Positions 1 to 5,573 of a stretch of DNA of 10,260 nt are shown here, piece by piece. Numbering within the stretch: the stretch's first letter is position 1; each line of letters begins with the position of its first letter. Under the pieces are notes generated by a model. That model did not search any database. It had not been told where the DNA came from and saw nothing but the letters and a program-made list of their open reading frames with translations. The translations under genes and the position numbers were made by a program. The stretch lies in the NCBI GenBank assembly GCA_903873545.1, contig CAIQPA010000326.1, positions 1-10,260 of the forward strand, given 5' to 3'. This DNA is from an uncultured delta proteobacterium (GTDB taxonomy: Bacteria > Myxococcota_A > Bradymonadia > REDH01).

Positions 1-1
1 G

Positions 2-349
2 ACACGGTCGCGCGGGGTGCTCTTTGCTGATGGCTTCACCACGCAGCACCACCCGGGCGACAACAACTTCTGGTGCGGTGCGCTGGGCGAGCCGGCCGGC
101 CACCTCTGCCCTGCCAGCACGGGCTGCGTTGCCTCGCTGCGTGAGGTGGCGACGGGCCGTATGCTGACGCCGATTGCGACCACCGAGGCGCTGGCGCCCA
201 CGCTCCGCCGCTTTGACGATGGCGCAGTCCATGTGGAGTCGCTGCTGCCCGACGATGGCCGGTCTGTGGACCTGACCGTGACGGCGCTCGACACGGGCAT
301 CGAGGGGAACCTCGGCCCCGGCCTCTACCTGCTCATGGGGCCGCCCTAG
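2..349 (+). CDS. C-terminal part of an unrecognised protein, cut by the left window edge
   Basis: The frame is open from base 2 to the TAG at 347-349, and a GTG at 17 is the first possible start. No stop precedes it, so this is more likely the 3' end of a longer gene than a 110-residue protein. Codons are strongly GC-ending, which supports real coding. Counting from the GTG, the piece has three cysteines (Cys20, Cys31, Cys37), a Gly/Pro/Asp-rich composition, no membrane segment and no catalytic motif that I recognise. The cysteines could form disulfides in an exported protein, but that is a guess. Its last 17 bases overlap the 3' end of the convergent AHSA1-like gene. Function unknown. Confidence 0.6.
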   Translation, partial: TRSRGVLFADGFTTQHHPGDNNFWCGALGEPAGHLCPASTGCVASLREVATGRMLTPIATTEALAPTLRRFDDGAVHVESLLPDDGRSVDLTVTALDTGIEGNLGPGLYLLMGPP

Positions 350-776
350 GGCCGCACATGGCGAGGAAGCGGGGCCAGGCGGCGATGAAGTAGTCGCGGG
401 TGCGTGGCCATTCCTCGTGGTCGTCGTTGTCGGGCCAGCCGCCGTGTGTGAGCGTCACCAGAGTGCCGCCTTCTGAGGGCTCGAAGGTGACCTCGACGCG
501 GGTGAAGCGGGCACGGGCGTGGGGCAGATGAGGCGGCGCGTTCCAGGTGAAGGCGAGCCGTTGGCCCGGCTCCACTGCGAGGATGGTGCAGCCCTCGCTG
601 CCCCTTTCGCCAGTGGGGCCGTCGTCGAGGAAGTACCACTCGTAGCGGCCGCCCGGATGGGGCTCGATGGAGGTCTCGACGCCTGTCTCGCGCAGGATGA
701 TGGCCCTGTCGGTGAGCCGGTCGAAGGCCTCGCTCTGGCCGCAGGCCCAGTCGGCTGTGACAGTGAAGGCCTTCAT
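333..776 (-). CDS. AHSA1/SRPBCC (START-like fold) domain protein
   Basis: This 147-residue protein is a single-domain member of the AHSA1/SRPBCC family, small helix-grip proteins that hold hydrophobic ligands or act as stress-linked accessory factors; the substrate cannot be predicted. Family marks visible are the N-terminal strand and helix with the family-typical 'A-F-D-R-L-T-D' (residues 17-23), GGRYEWYF (42-49) after a proline, the VEPGQRLAFTW segment (68-78), a beta strand with 'VEVTFEPSEGGTLVTLTHGGW' character (residues 94-114), and the C-terminal long helix containing YFIAAWPRFLA (129-139). The start ATG overlaps the stop of the upstream alpha/beta hydrolase (ATGA at 773-776), so the two are co-transcribed and probably translationally coupled. 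No Shine-Dalgarno sequence precedes this ATG. Its 3' end overlaps the plus-strand gene at the left edge by 17 bp. Family assignment is firm; the role is not known. Confidence 0.85.
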   Translation of the reverse strand: MKAFTVTADWACGQSEAFDRLTDRAIILRETGVETSIEPHPGGRYEWYFLDDGPTGERGSEGCTILAVEPGQRLAFTWNAPPHLPHARARFTRVEVTFEPSEGGTLVTLTHGGWPDNDDHEEWPRTRDYFIAAWPRFLAMCGPRAAP

Positions 777-1753
777 GCCCGCTCGGCGCTCCGCTCCGAC
801 AGCCAGGCGGCGATGGGGGCGAAGACCTTGGCGGGGGCCTCGTTGCCGATGAAGAGGTCGGCGTGGGAGTACCAGTCTTCCCGCGTGCCGACGACGAGCT
901 CATCTGCGCGGCCGCCCCAGCGGGTGCGGACCGAGGCGACCGAGTCGGTGGGGACGATGCCGTCGCGGTTGGCGCGGGTGACCAGCAGGGGCACCGTTAC
1001 CTTGCGAACCTCCTCGGCGATGTCGCGGCCACGGACCGTGAGGGTGCCGGCGGCGAGCCATTCGGAGAGCTCACGGTTGAGGCGGGGCTGAGGGTTCTCG
1101 ACGGTACGGGCCAGCTCGTGCAGCGCGTGGAGGTCGACGTGGGCCGGGTTGAGGTAGAGGTGGGCGAGCCGTGGCATGCGCTCCAGCAGCGGGAGCGCGG
1201 CGCGGACGATGGAGCGGGAGCCGCGGAGCTTGATGCGCTCGATGAGGTCGGGGCGGACGCCGAGCAGTTTGAAGAGGAGCGGCGGTCGGTCCCAGTGGAT
1301 GGGGGAGCCGATGGTGACGAGTGCGCCGACCCGGCTCTGCTGCGGATGGAGCGCCAGGTAGGTGTAGCCGATGGTTCCGCCGAGGCTGCAGCCGATGAGC
1401 GAGATGGGGTGGCCGGGGCTCGCGGAGTTGCGTGTGATGAACGCAATCGCTGCAGGCAGGTCGACGCCCGCGAAGGCTGCGAAGGAGGGTGGCTCTGCGT
1501 CGGGTGAGGTGGCGCGGGAGCCGCCCTGGGCGCGGAGGTTGAGCGACCAGATCTCGAAGCCGGCCTCGGCGAGGCAGAGCTCCATGGAGGTACCGCGGGG
1601 GTGGAAGCCGAAGAGGAAGCTGTTCATCCCATAACCAGGGATGATGGCGATGGGGGCGAGCGCCGGGTTGTGGCGCGTGCGGTGGCGGGCCTGCCGGAGC
1701 TGGAGGTTCCAGCCGTCGTGGTTGGGGAGCTGGTGGTGCTGAATGTCGAGCAT
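773..1753 (-). CDS. Alpha/beta hydrolase, lipase/esterase-like
   Basis: This 326-residue protein is a serine hydrolase of the alpha/beta-hydrolase fold. The probable oxyanion-loop segment is PGYGMNS (39-45), followed by the nucleophile elbow GCSLGG with Ser123 as nucleophile, a likely acid at Asp264 in NRDGIVP, and a likely catalytic His297 in YSHADLF. The order and spacing of the triad are normal. The GYGMNS, GFHPRGTSM and WSLNLRAQG segments recall acid-lipase and steryl-esterase-like hydrolases, and also the PHA-synthase relatives; however, those synthases use Cys rather than Ser. There is no signal peptide, so it is probably cytoplasmic. The ATG at 1753 fits the family-typical N-terminal 'DGW-L-L' strand, although no Shine-Dalgarno sequence is visible in front. 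It is the first gene of a two-gene unit with the AHSA1-like gene and is divergent from bolA. Substrate unknown. Confidence 0.88.
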   Translation of the reverse strand: MLDIQHHQLPNHDGWNLQLRQARHRTRHNPALAPIAIIPGYGMNSFLFGFHPRGTSMELCLAEAGFEIWSLNLRAQGGSRATSPDAEPPSFAAFAGVDLPAAIAFITRNSASPGHPISLIGCSLGGTIGYTYLALHPQQSRVGALVTIGSPIHWDRPPLLFKLLGVRPDLIERIKLRGSRSIVRAALPLLERMPRLAHLYLNPAHVDLHALHELARTVENPQPRLNRELSEWLAAGTLTVRGRDIAEEVRKVTVPLLVTRANRDGIVPTDSVASVRTRWGGRADELVVGTREDWYSHADLFIGNEAPAKVFAPIAAWLSERSAERA

Positions 1754-1826
1754 GTGGGGCCGGATGCTTGCGTGTAGTCGGCAACAAACCTAACTCGCCG
1801 GCCTACCCGAGAGCGAGGATGAAGCG
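1754..1826. promoter_or_regulatory. Divergent intergenic region between the hydrolase and bolA
   Basis: This 73-bp gap must hold the promoters for the leftward hydrolase-AHSA1 unit and the rightward bolA-grxD unit. It includes the only notably AT-richer patch nearby (about 1781-1794). A possible plus-strand -35 is TTGCGT at 1768-1773, followed 17 bp later by TAACTC at 1791-1796; the -10 match is poor, so this is only a candidate. The bolA Shine-Dalgarno sequence GAGGA (1815-1819) lies 7 nt before its ATG. No clear operator palindrome was seen. Confidence 0.4.
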
Positions 1827-2054
1827 ATGATAACGGCAGAAGAGATTCGCGCGAAGTTGTTGGAGGCCTTTCCGCAGGCGCGGGTGCAGGTCGTGGACAC
1901 GACCGGCACCTTCGACCACTTCGATGCGGTGGTGGTAGAGGAGAGCTTCCGGACGCTGTCGCGTGTGCGTCAGCATCAGGCCGTGTATGAGGCGCTGGGC
2001 GATGCCTTCCGCGACCGGATTCATGCGCTGGCGCTGAAGACGATGGCCCCCTGA
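1827..2054 (+). CDS. bolA: BolA-family protein
   Basis: BolA proteins are small class-II KH-like-fold proteins that pair with CGFS monothiol glutaredoxins through a bridged [2Fe-2S] cluster and act in iron sensing and Fe-S cluster trafficking in the cytoplasm. This one is 75 residues, close to the short BolA/IbaG type. It shows the N-terminal helix ITAEEIRAKLLEAFP (2-16), the loop TGTFDHFDAVVV (26-37) with His31, the helix after LSRVRQHQAVYEALGD (44-59), and the conserved C-terminal IHALALKT (65-72) with the family's invariant histidine, His66. A Shine-Dalgarno GAGGA ends 7 nt before the ATG. grxD follows after 32 bp in the same direction, the classic partner arrangement, so a single operon is likely. 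Assignment to family is secure; whether it is the stress-type BolA or IbaG subtype is less so. Confidence 0.92.
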   Translation: MITAEEIRAKLLEAFPQARVQVVDTTGTFDHFDAVVVEESFRTLSRVRQHQAVYEALGDAFRDRIHALALKTMAP

Positions 2055-2074
2055 TTTTTGAACCAACGAACCCT

Positions 2075-2080
2075 GAGGAG
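2075..2080 (+). promoter_or_regulatory. Strong ribosome binding site supporting the upstream grxD start
   Basis: GAGGAG lies 6 nt before the ATG at 2087. It favours that start over the internal ATG at 2180, which would give a protein of usual family length but has only a weaker AGGGCGG (2166-2172) in front. Confidence 0.6.
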
Positions 2081-2086
2081 AGCATC

Positions 2087-2482
2087 ATGAGCGAGAAGAT
2101 TTCGTTGCCCATCGCAGCAAACCAGAGTGGCCCCGGCCAGCAGAGTGCACCCCGCACGCGCGCCCAGGGCGGCGACGTGATGAGCGAGATCGAGGCCGAG
2201 GTGAAGGGCCAGAAGGTCTTCCTCTACATGAAGGGGACGCCCGATTTTCCGCAGTGTGGCTTCTCGGCCCGCGTGGTGCAGATCCTGCAGCACCTGGGTG
2301 CCGAGTTCGGCTCGAGCGACATCCTTGTGGACCCCGAGAAGCGCGACGCTGTGAAGGTGTACGGCAAGTGGCCGACGATCCCGCAGCTCTACATCGACGG
2401 TGAGCTCGTGGGCGGCTGCGACATCACGACGGAGATGTTCCAGTCGGGTGAGCTTCAGACGCTGCTGGGCGCCTCGAAGTAG
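2087..2482 (+). CDS. grxD: CGFS monothiol glutaredoxin (Grx4/GrxD type)
   Basis: Monothiol CGFS glutaredoxins bind a glutathione-ligated [2Fe-2S] cluster as homodimers or with BolA and deliver it to Fe-S targets; they have little classical disulfide-reductase activity. The sequence shows the strand FLYMKGTP (45-52) with the glutathione-contacting Lys49, the active site CGFS (57-60), WPTIPQLYI (95-103) with the cis-proline Pro99, and GGCD (109-112) for glutathione binding. The catalytic and cluster cysteine is Cys57. The protein is 131 residues, about 25-30 longer than usual, because of a Ser/Gln/Gly/Pro-rich N-terminal stretch before a second Met at residue 32 (base 2180). Oddly, both possible starts begin ATGAGCGAG. 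bolA lies just upstream, so they form a BolA-Grx pair. Its TAG (2480-2482) abuts the convergent barrel gene's stop with no gap. Confidence 0.95.
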   Translation: MSEKISLPIAANQSGPGQQSAPRTRAQGGDVMSEIEAEVKGQKVFLYMKGTPDFPQCGFSARVVQILQHLGAEFGSSDILVDPEKRDAVKVYGKWPTIPQLYIDGELVGGCDITTEMFQSGELQTLLGASK

Positions 2483-3352
2483 TCAGTTCCGCCAGGCCAT
2501 CCGGAGGATCAGGCCGGGGCCGGCGGGATAGCCCGTGTACCAGAAGCCGCCGTCGAGTCCGCCGCCAACCGAGAGGGAGGAGGTAAGGGCGTAGTCGGCG
2601 CGTCCGTAGAAGCCCACGTTCTGCGCCTGTTCGCCCCAGCCGTTCGAGAGCTGGAGTGCACCGGACGGAACAAGGATAAGTGCGGGATAGACCTCTGCTG
2701 CGGGTCGCTCCTCTTCCACATTCAGCCGGGCGACGAGCCCGACGGTGTAGGACCAGCGGGGGCTGTCGCCCCAGGGCGACCAGAGCGAGGCTCCGGCGAC
2801 GATCTGGTCTGCCGCATCGCCGCGGTGGGCGTAGGCCAGGTCGGCGCCATACCAGCTTGTGCGGTTGGTGGCAGTGAGGTGGAGGCCGACTTCGGTGGTC
2901 TCGTAGTCTGGGCCCTTGGGGGCATAGAGGGTGGTGTCGTCGGCCGGCACTTCGCGGACGGCGTAGAGGGTCTGCTCCTGCGTGTGGAAGGTGTGTGCGA
3001 CGGTGAGCGAGAGGGCGCTCAGCTCGCGCTGCAGGGCAACCCAGCGGAGGCCGGCGGTGGGGTCTCCGAAGCGGAGGAAGCCGTCGTCGCCGAGCGCTGC
3101 GTAGTCGAGGAGCGGGGCGTTGATCAGGAGCTCGACCGAGGGCAGGAGGTGGGTCTCGGCGTAGAGCCGGAGGTTGAGGTTGGTGCTGTCGGGGCCCTCG
3201 ACGATGCCGTCGCTGGTGCGGGTGGCGGGGCCCCAGAGTGCATAGGCTCCGAGCTCGGCGTAGGTGGTTCCGGTGGGGGCGGTCCAGCCGGCAGCGCGGC
3301 CCGTGGCGGGGAGGAGGAGGAGGGTGGCGAGGAGGAGGGGTGTGGGTTTCAA
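2483..3352 (-). CDS. Exported beta-barrel-like outer-membrane protein
   Basis: This 289-residue protein begins with a convincing Sec signal peptide: a Lys at position 2, a Leu-rich core (6-14), and a small-residue c-region with cleavage probably after Ala20. The mature part has many short alternating polar/hydrophobic strands broken by Gly/Asp/Pro turns, for example 'TYAELGAYALW' (30-40), 'GDPTAGLRWVAL' (96-107), 'SLTVAHTFH' (115-123), 'WSYTVGLVARLNV' (200-212) and 'VGFYGRADYALTSSLSVGGGLD' (246-267 region). This suits an outer-membrane beta-barrel or porin-like protein; the GDPTAGLRW segment resembles those of transporter-type barrel proteins of unknown substrate. It ends in Arg-Asn rather than the aromatic residue typical of barrels. 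The start is TTG (3350-3352): no ATG or better start lies between it and the signal peptide core. It is divergent from the dioxygenase-like gene and tail-to-tail with grxD. Function unknown. Confidence 0.72.
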   Translation of the reverse strand: MKPTPLLLATLLLLPATGRAAGWTAPTGTTYAELGAYALWGPATRTSDGIVEGPDSTNLNLRLYAETHLLPSVELLINAPLLDYAALGDDGFLRFGDPTAGLRWVALQRELSALSLTVAHTFHTQEQTLYAVREVPADDTTLYAPKGPDYETTEVGLHLTATNRTSWYGADLAYAHRGDAADQIVAGASLWSPWGDSPRWSYTVGLVARLNVEEERPAAEVYPALILVPSGALQLSNGWGEQAQNVGFYGRADYALTSSLSVGGGLDGGFWYTGYPAGPGLILRMAWRN

Positions 3353-3444
3353 CGGGGCCTGCCGCGAGAGGGGTTTGCTTGTGAGATGCGCGACGAGGGT
3401 GGTAGGTGCCCTGCCTCGTTGAAGCGTGCGCAGAGAGGTCGGCG
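3353..3444. promoter_or_regulatory. Divergent intergenic region between the barrel gene and the dioxygenase-like gene
   Basis: This 92-bp gap separates two genes read in opposite directions and should contain both promoters. A plus-strand TTGCTT at 3375-3380 could be a -35 element, but no acceptable -10 follows at normal spacing. No inverted repeat or riboswitch-like structure was recognised. Confidence 0.35.
3433..3438 (+). promoter_or_regulatory. Ribosome binding site that sets the dioxygenase-like gene start
   Basis: GAGAGG stands 6 nt before the ATG at 3445. The frame also has a GTG 13 codons upstream (3406) without a comparable site, so the ATG at 3445 was chosen. Confidence 0.55.
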
Positions 3445-4614
3445 ATGCCAGTACAGTACTACGGTCCGAAGGGTTATATTCTGCGGAGCGGCCACGAGGG
3501 TGTGCTGTCGCGCGGGCTCCCGCTGGTGGAGCCGACGGAGCCGACGATTGCGGCGCCGCACGAGAAGCTTTTTATCCGGACCCACCAGGCAATGGAGATC
3601 TGGTTCGACCAGATGAACGACGAACTGGAGTATGCGCGGACGGTGCTCTCGCAGCCCCACGTGGAAGAGGCGGAGGTGAGCGATGTGGCGCGTCATGTGG
3701 CCCGTTGCACGACGATCACTGCGCTGCTGACGGAGCACATGGGGGTGCTGGAGACGCTGTCGTCGATCGACTTCTTCGACTTCCGCCAGAACCTCTTTGG
3801 CGCCGCCGGTTTTGATTCGTTCCGGTTCCGTGAGTTCGAGTGGCTCGCCGGCCTCATCGACAAGGGCTATCTGGCCTACGCGTCGGAGCGTGCGCCCCAC
3901 TTCGCGGGCGGCGAGGAGTTCGAGGCGACCGCGACGCGTTATCAGAGCTTCTGGCACCGGCGGATGGAGACGGTGGTGGATCCTTCGACCGCCATCCTGA
4001 AGGGGCGGGACCGGACGTTGTCCGACAGCAGCGTGCGGGCGCTCATCATGACTTGGCTGGAGCGCACGCCCTATCCCAACCCTGCGGGCGGTGCGCCGTC
4101 TCCGACGCATCGACCAACCTTCGTAGCCCGTTACCGTAGCCGGTTCGAGGAGGCCTTTCGCCGCGACCTGGAGCAGGCGCGCGGTGCCGATCCGGGTGGC
4201 CCGGGCGCGGGCCGTTCTTCGCACGACGACGCCGATGTGGCACAGGCGCTGGCACGGCTCGACTGGTTCGTTTCGTCGCCGGCCCGCTGCGCGATGCTCT
4301 TCATTCTGCAGTATGCCCACCTGCCGCTGCTCACCTGGCCCAAGGAGCTGCTCGAGGGGGTGCTCACGCTCGATCAGGGCATCATCACCTGGCGCGGTCG
4401 CCACATCGAGATGGTGAGCCATGTGCTTGGCGGCGGCCGCCTCTCCACAGGTGGCCAGAAGGGGTCGGGGCTGACCTATCTGCGCCAGACGATGCTGCTC
4501 CGGATCTTCCCCGAGACCTCCGACGCGCGCAGTTTCCTGCTCGGCCACCGCGAGGCCTCCGGGCTCTATGAGGCCGCGGCCTGGCAGCCCTTTCAGCTCG
4601 GCACTGCGACCTAG
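3445..4614 (+). CDS. Tryptophan 2,3-dioxygenase superfamily protein, divergent
   Basis: Family members are heme enzymes that open the indole ring of L-tryptophan with O2 to give N-formylkynurenine. This 389-residue protein shows the family landmarks in order: HEKLFIRTHQAMEIWF (39-54) with Phe43 and the active-site His47 (equivalent to His55 of the Xanthomonas enzyme); VLETLSSIDFFDFRQNL (101-117) with Arg114, the substrate-carboxylate arginine; GFDSFRFREFEWLAG (122-136); and WRGRHIEMV (316-324) with His320 as probable proximal heme ligand. The loop corresponding to GTGGSSG reads STGGQKGSG (335-343), with Thr336 kept but apparently two extra residues. The Ser near the distal site (human Ser151) is Ala121. 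Residues 140-310 are poorly matched to the family as I know it. The gene appears monocistronic, divergent from the barrel gene and convergent with trpS. The superfamily call is good; tryptophan as substrate is only probable. No kynurenine-pathway neighbours are evident. Confidence 0.8.
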   Translation: MPVQYYGPKGYILRSGHEGVLSRGLPLVEPTEPTIAAPHEKLFIRTHQAMEIWFDQMNDELEYARTVLSQPHVEEAEVSDVARHVARCTTITALLTEHMGVLETLSSIDFFDFRQNLFGAAGFDSFRFREFEWLAGLIDKGYLAYASERAPHFAGGEEFEATATRYQSFWHRRMETVVDPSTAILKGRDRTLSDSSVRALIMTWLERTPYPNPAGGAPSPTHRPTFVARYRSRFEEAFRRDLEQARGADPGGPGAGRSSHDDADVAQALARLDWFVSSPARCAMLFILQYAHLPLLTWPKELLEGVLTLDQGIITWRGRHIEMVSHVLGGGRLSTGGQKGSGLTYLRQTMLLRIFPETSDARSFLLGHREASGLYEAAAWQPFQLGTAT

Positions 4615-5573
4615 CGGAGGCCGGTCGCTTCGCGTGCACGGTCGGTGACCTGGCGGGCGACGGCTCGGGCTCGGAGTGCGCCGTGGGCGAGTGCCTTGTC
4701 CACGGAGGCGCGGTCCTGCATGAGGGCGTTGTAGCGTTCGCGTGCGGCGCCGAAACGCTCCTCGAGGGCGGCGAGGAGGTCGAGCTTGGCGTGGCCGTGG
4801 CCGTAGCCGCCGTTGCGGTACTTCACCTCGAGGATGGCGACCTCTTCGGGCGAGGCGACCAACTTGTAGAGGGCCATGACGTTGCAGGTGTCGGGGTCTT
4901 TGGGGGCCTCGAGCGGCGTGCCGTCAGTTTTGATGAGCATGACCCGCGCCTTGAGCTGCTTGGCGGGCGCAAAGATCGGGATGGTGTTGTCGGAGCTCTT
5001 GCTCATCTTCAGGCCGTCGATGCCGGGCACGGGCACGGGCGTGCCGAGCTCGTAGACGGGGAGCTTGAAGACCTCGCGGCCATACTGGTTGTTGAAGAGG
5101 GTGGCCATGTCGCGGCACATCTCCACATGCTGCACCTGGTCGGAGCCGACGGGCACAACATCGGTGTCGCAGGCGAGGATGTCTGCGGCCATGAGCACGG
5201 GGTAGAAGAAGAGGCCCATGCTGGCGGGGAGGCCGCGGTTGACCTTGTCTTTGTAGGAGTGGGCCCGGTCGAGGAGCCCTTTGCCGGTGGCGGTGGCGAG
5301 GAGCCAGGAGAGCTCGCAGACCTCGGGCACATCGCTCTGGCGGAAGAGGGTGGCGCGGTCGGGGTCGAGGCCGAGCGCCAGGTAGGTTGCGGCGGCTTCG
5401 GTGGTGAGGCGGTCGAGCGTGGCCGCGTCGTGGATGGTGTTGAGGGCGTGGTAGTTTGCGAGGAAGTAGAAGGCGTTGTCTTGCGCCTCGATGTGCTTGC
5501 GGATGGCGCCGAAGTAGTTGCCGAGGTGGAGGTCGCCGTTGGGCTGGATGCCGGAGAGGTATCTTTTGTTCAT
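4611..5573 (-). CDS. trpS: Tryptophanyl-tRNA synthetase
   Basis: This class Ic aminoacyl-tRNA synthetase charges tRNA-Trp using ATP in the cytoplasm. At 320 residues it has the normal bacterial length. The HIGH-type motif is in GIQPNGDLHLGNYFGAI, with HLGN at 16-19; the tryptophan and dimer region includes GSDQVQHVEMCRD (143-155); and the ATP-site KMSKS is exact at 189-193. The C-terminal anticodon-recognition helices follow. The ATG overlaps the stop of the upstream Mo-oxidoreductase gene (ATGA at 5570-5573) and has a C-rich upstream sequence without a Shine-Dalgarno, so it probably depends on translational coupling to that gene. Its TAG stop is interleaved with the stop of the convergent dioxygenase-like gene. 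Nothing looks damaged; function is certain, while its operon context is unusual. Confidence 0.97.
   Translation of the reverse strand: MNKRYLSGIQPNGDLHLGNYFGAIRKHIEAQDNAFYFLANYHALNTIHDAATLDRLTTEAAATYLALGLDPDRATLFRQSDVPEVCELSWLLATATGKGLLDRAHSYKDKVNRGLPASMGLFFYPVLMAADILACDTDVVPVGSDQVQHVEMCRDMATLFNNQYGREVFKLPVYELGTPVPVPGIDGLKMSKSSDNTIPIFAPAKQLKARVMLIKTDGTPLEAPKDPDTCNVMALYKLVASPEEVAILEVKYRNGGYGHGHAKLDLLAALEERFGAARERYNALMQDRASVDKALAHGALRARAVARQVTDRAREATGLR

Noticed and set aside
1819..1830. Tiny ATG-AAG-CGA-TGA frame whose stop overlaps the bolA start
   Set aside because: Three codons using part of the Shine-Dalgarno region; likely chance, and too short to support without conservation.
1624..2157. 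177-residue minus-strand open frame over bolA and the divergent promoter region
   Set aside because: Its C-terminal part is an off-frame read of the hydrolase and the rest lies opposite bolA; no recognisable protein.
2825..3616. 263-residue plus-strand open frame across the barrel gene and the dioxygenase-like gene start
   Set aside because: Gly/Glu/Val-rich antisense composition, overlapping the signal-peptide-bearing gene and the promoter region.
3349..4548. 399-residue minus-strand open frame opposite the dioxygenase-like gene
   Set aside because: Arg/His/Leu-rich composition without domains; the plus strand carries conserved heme-dioxygenase motifs throughout.
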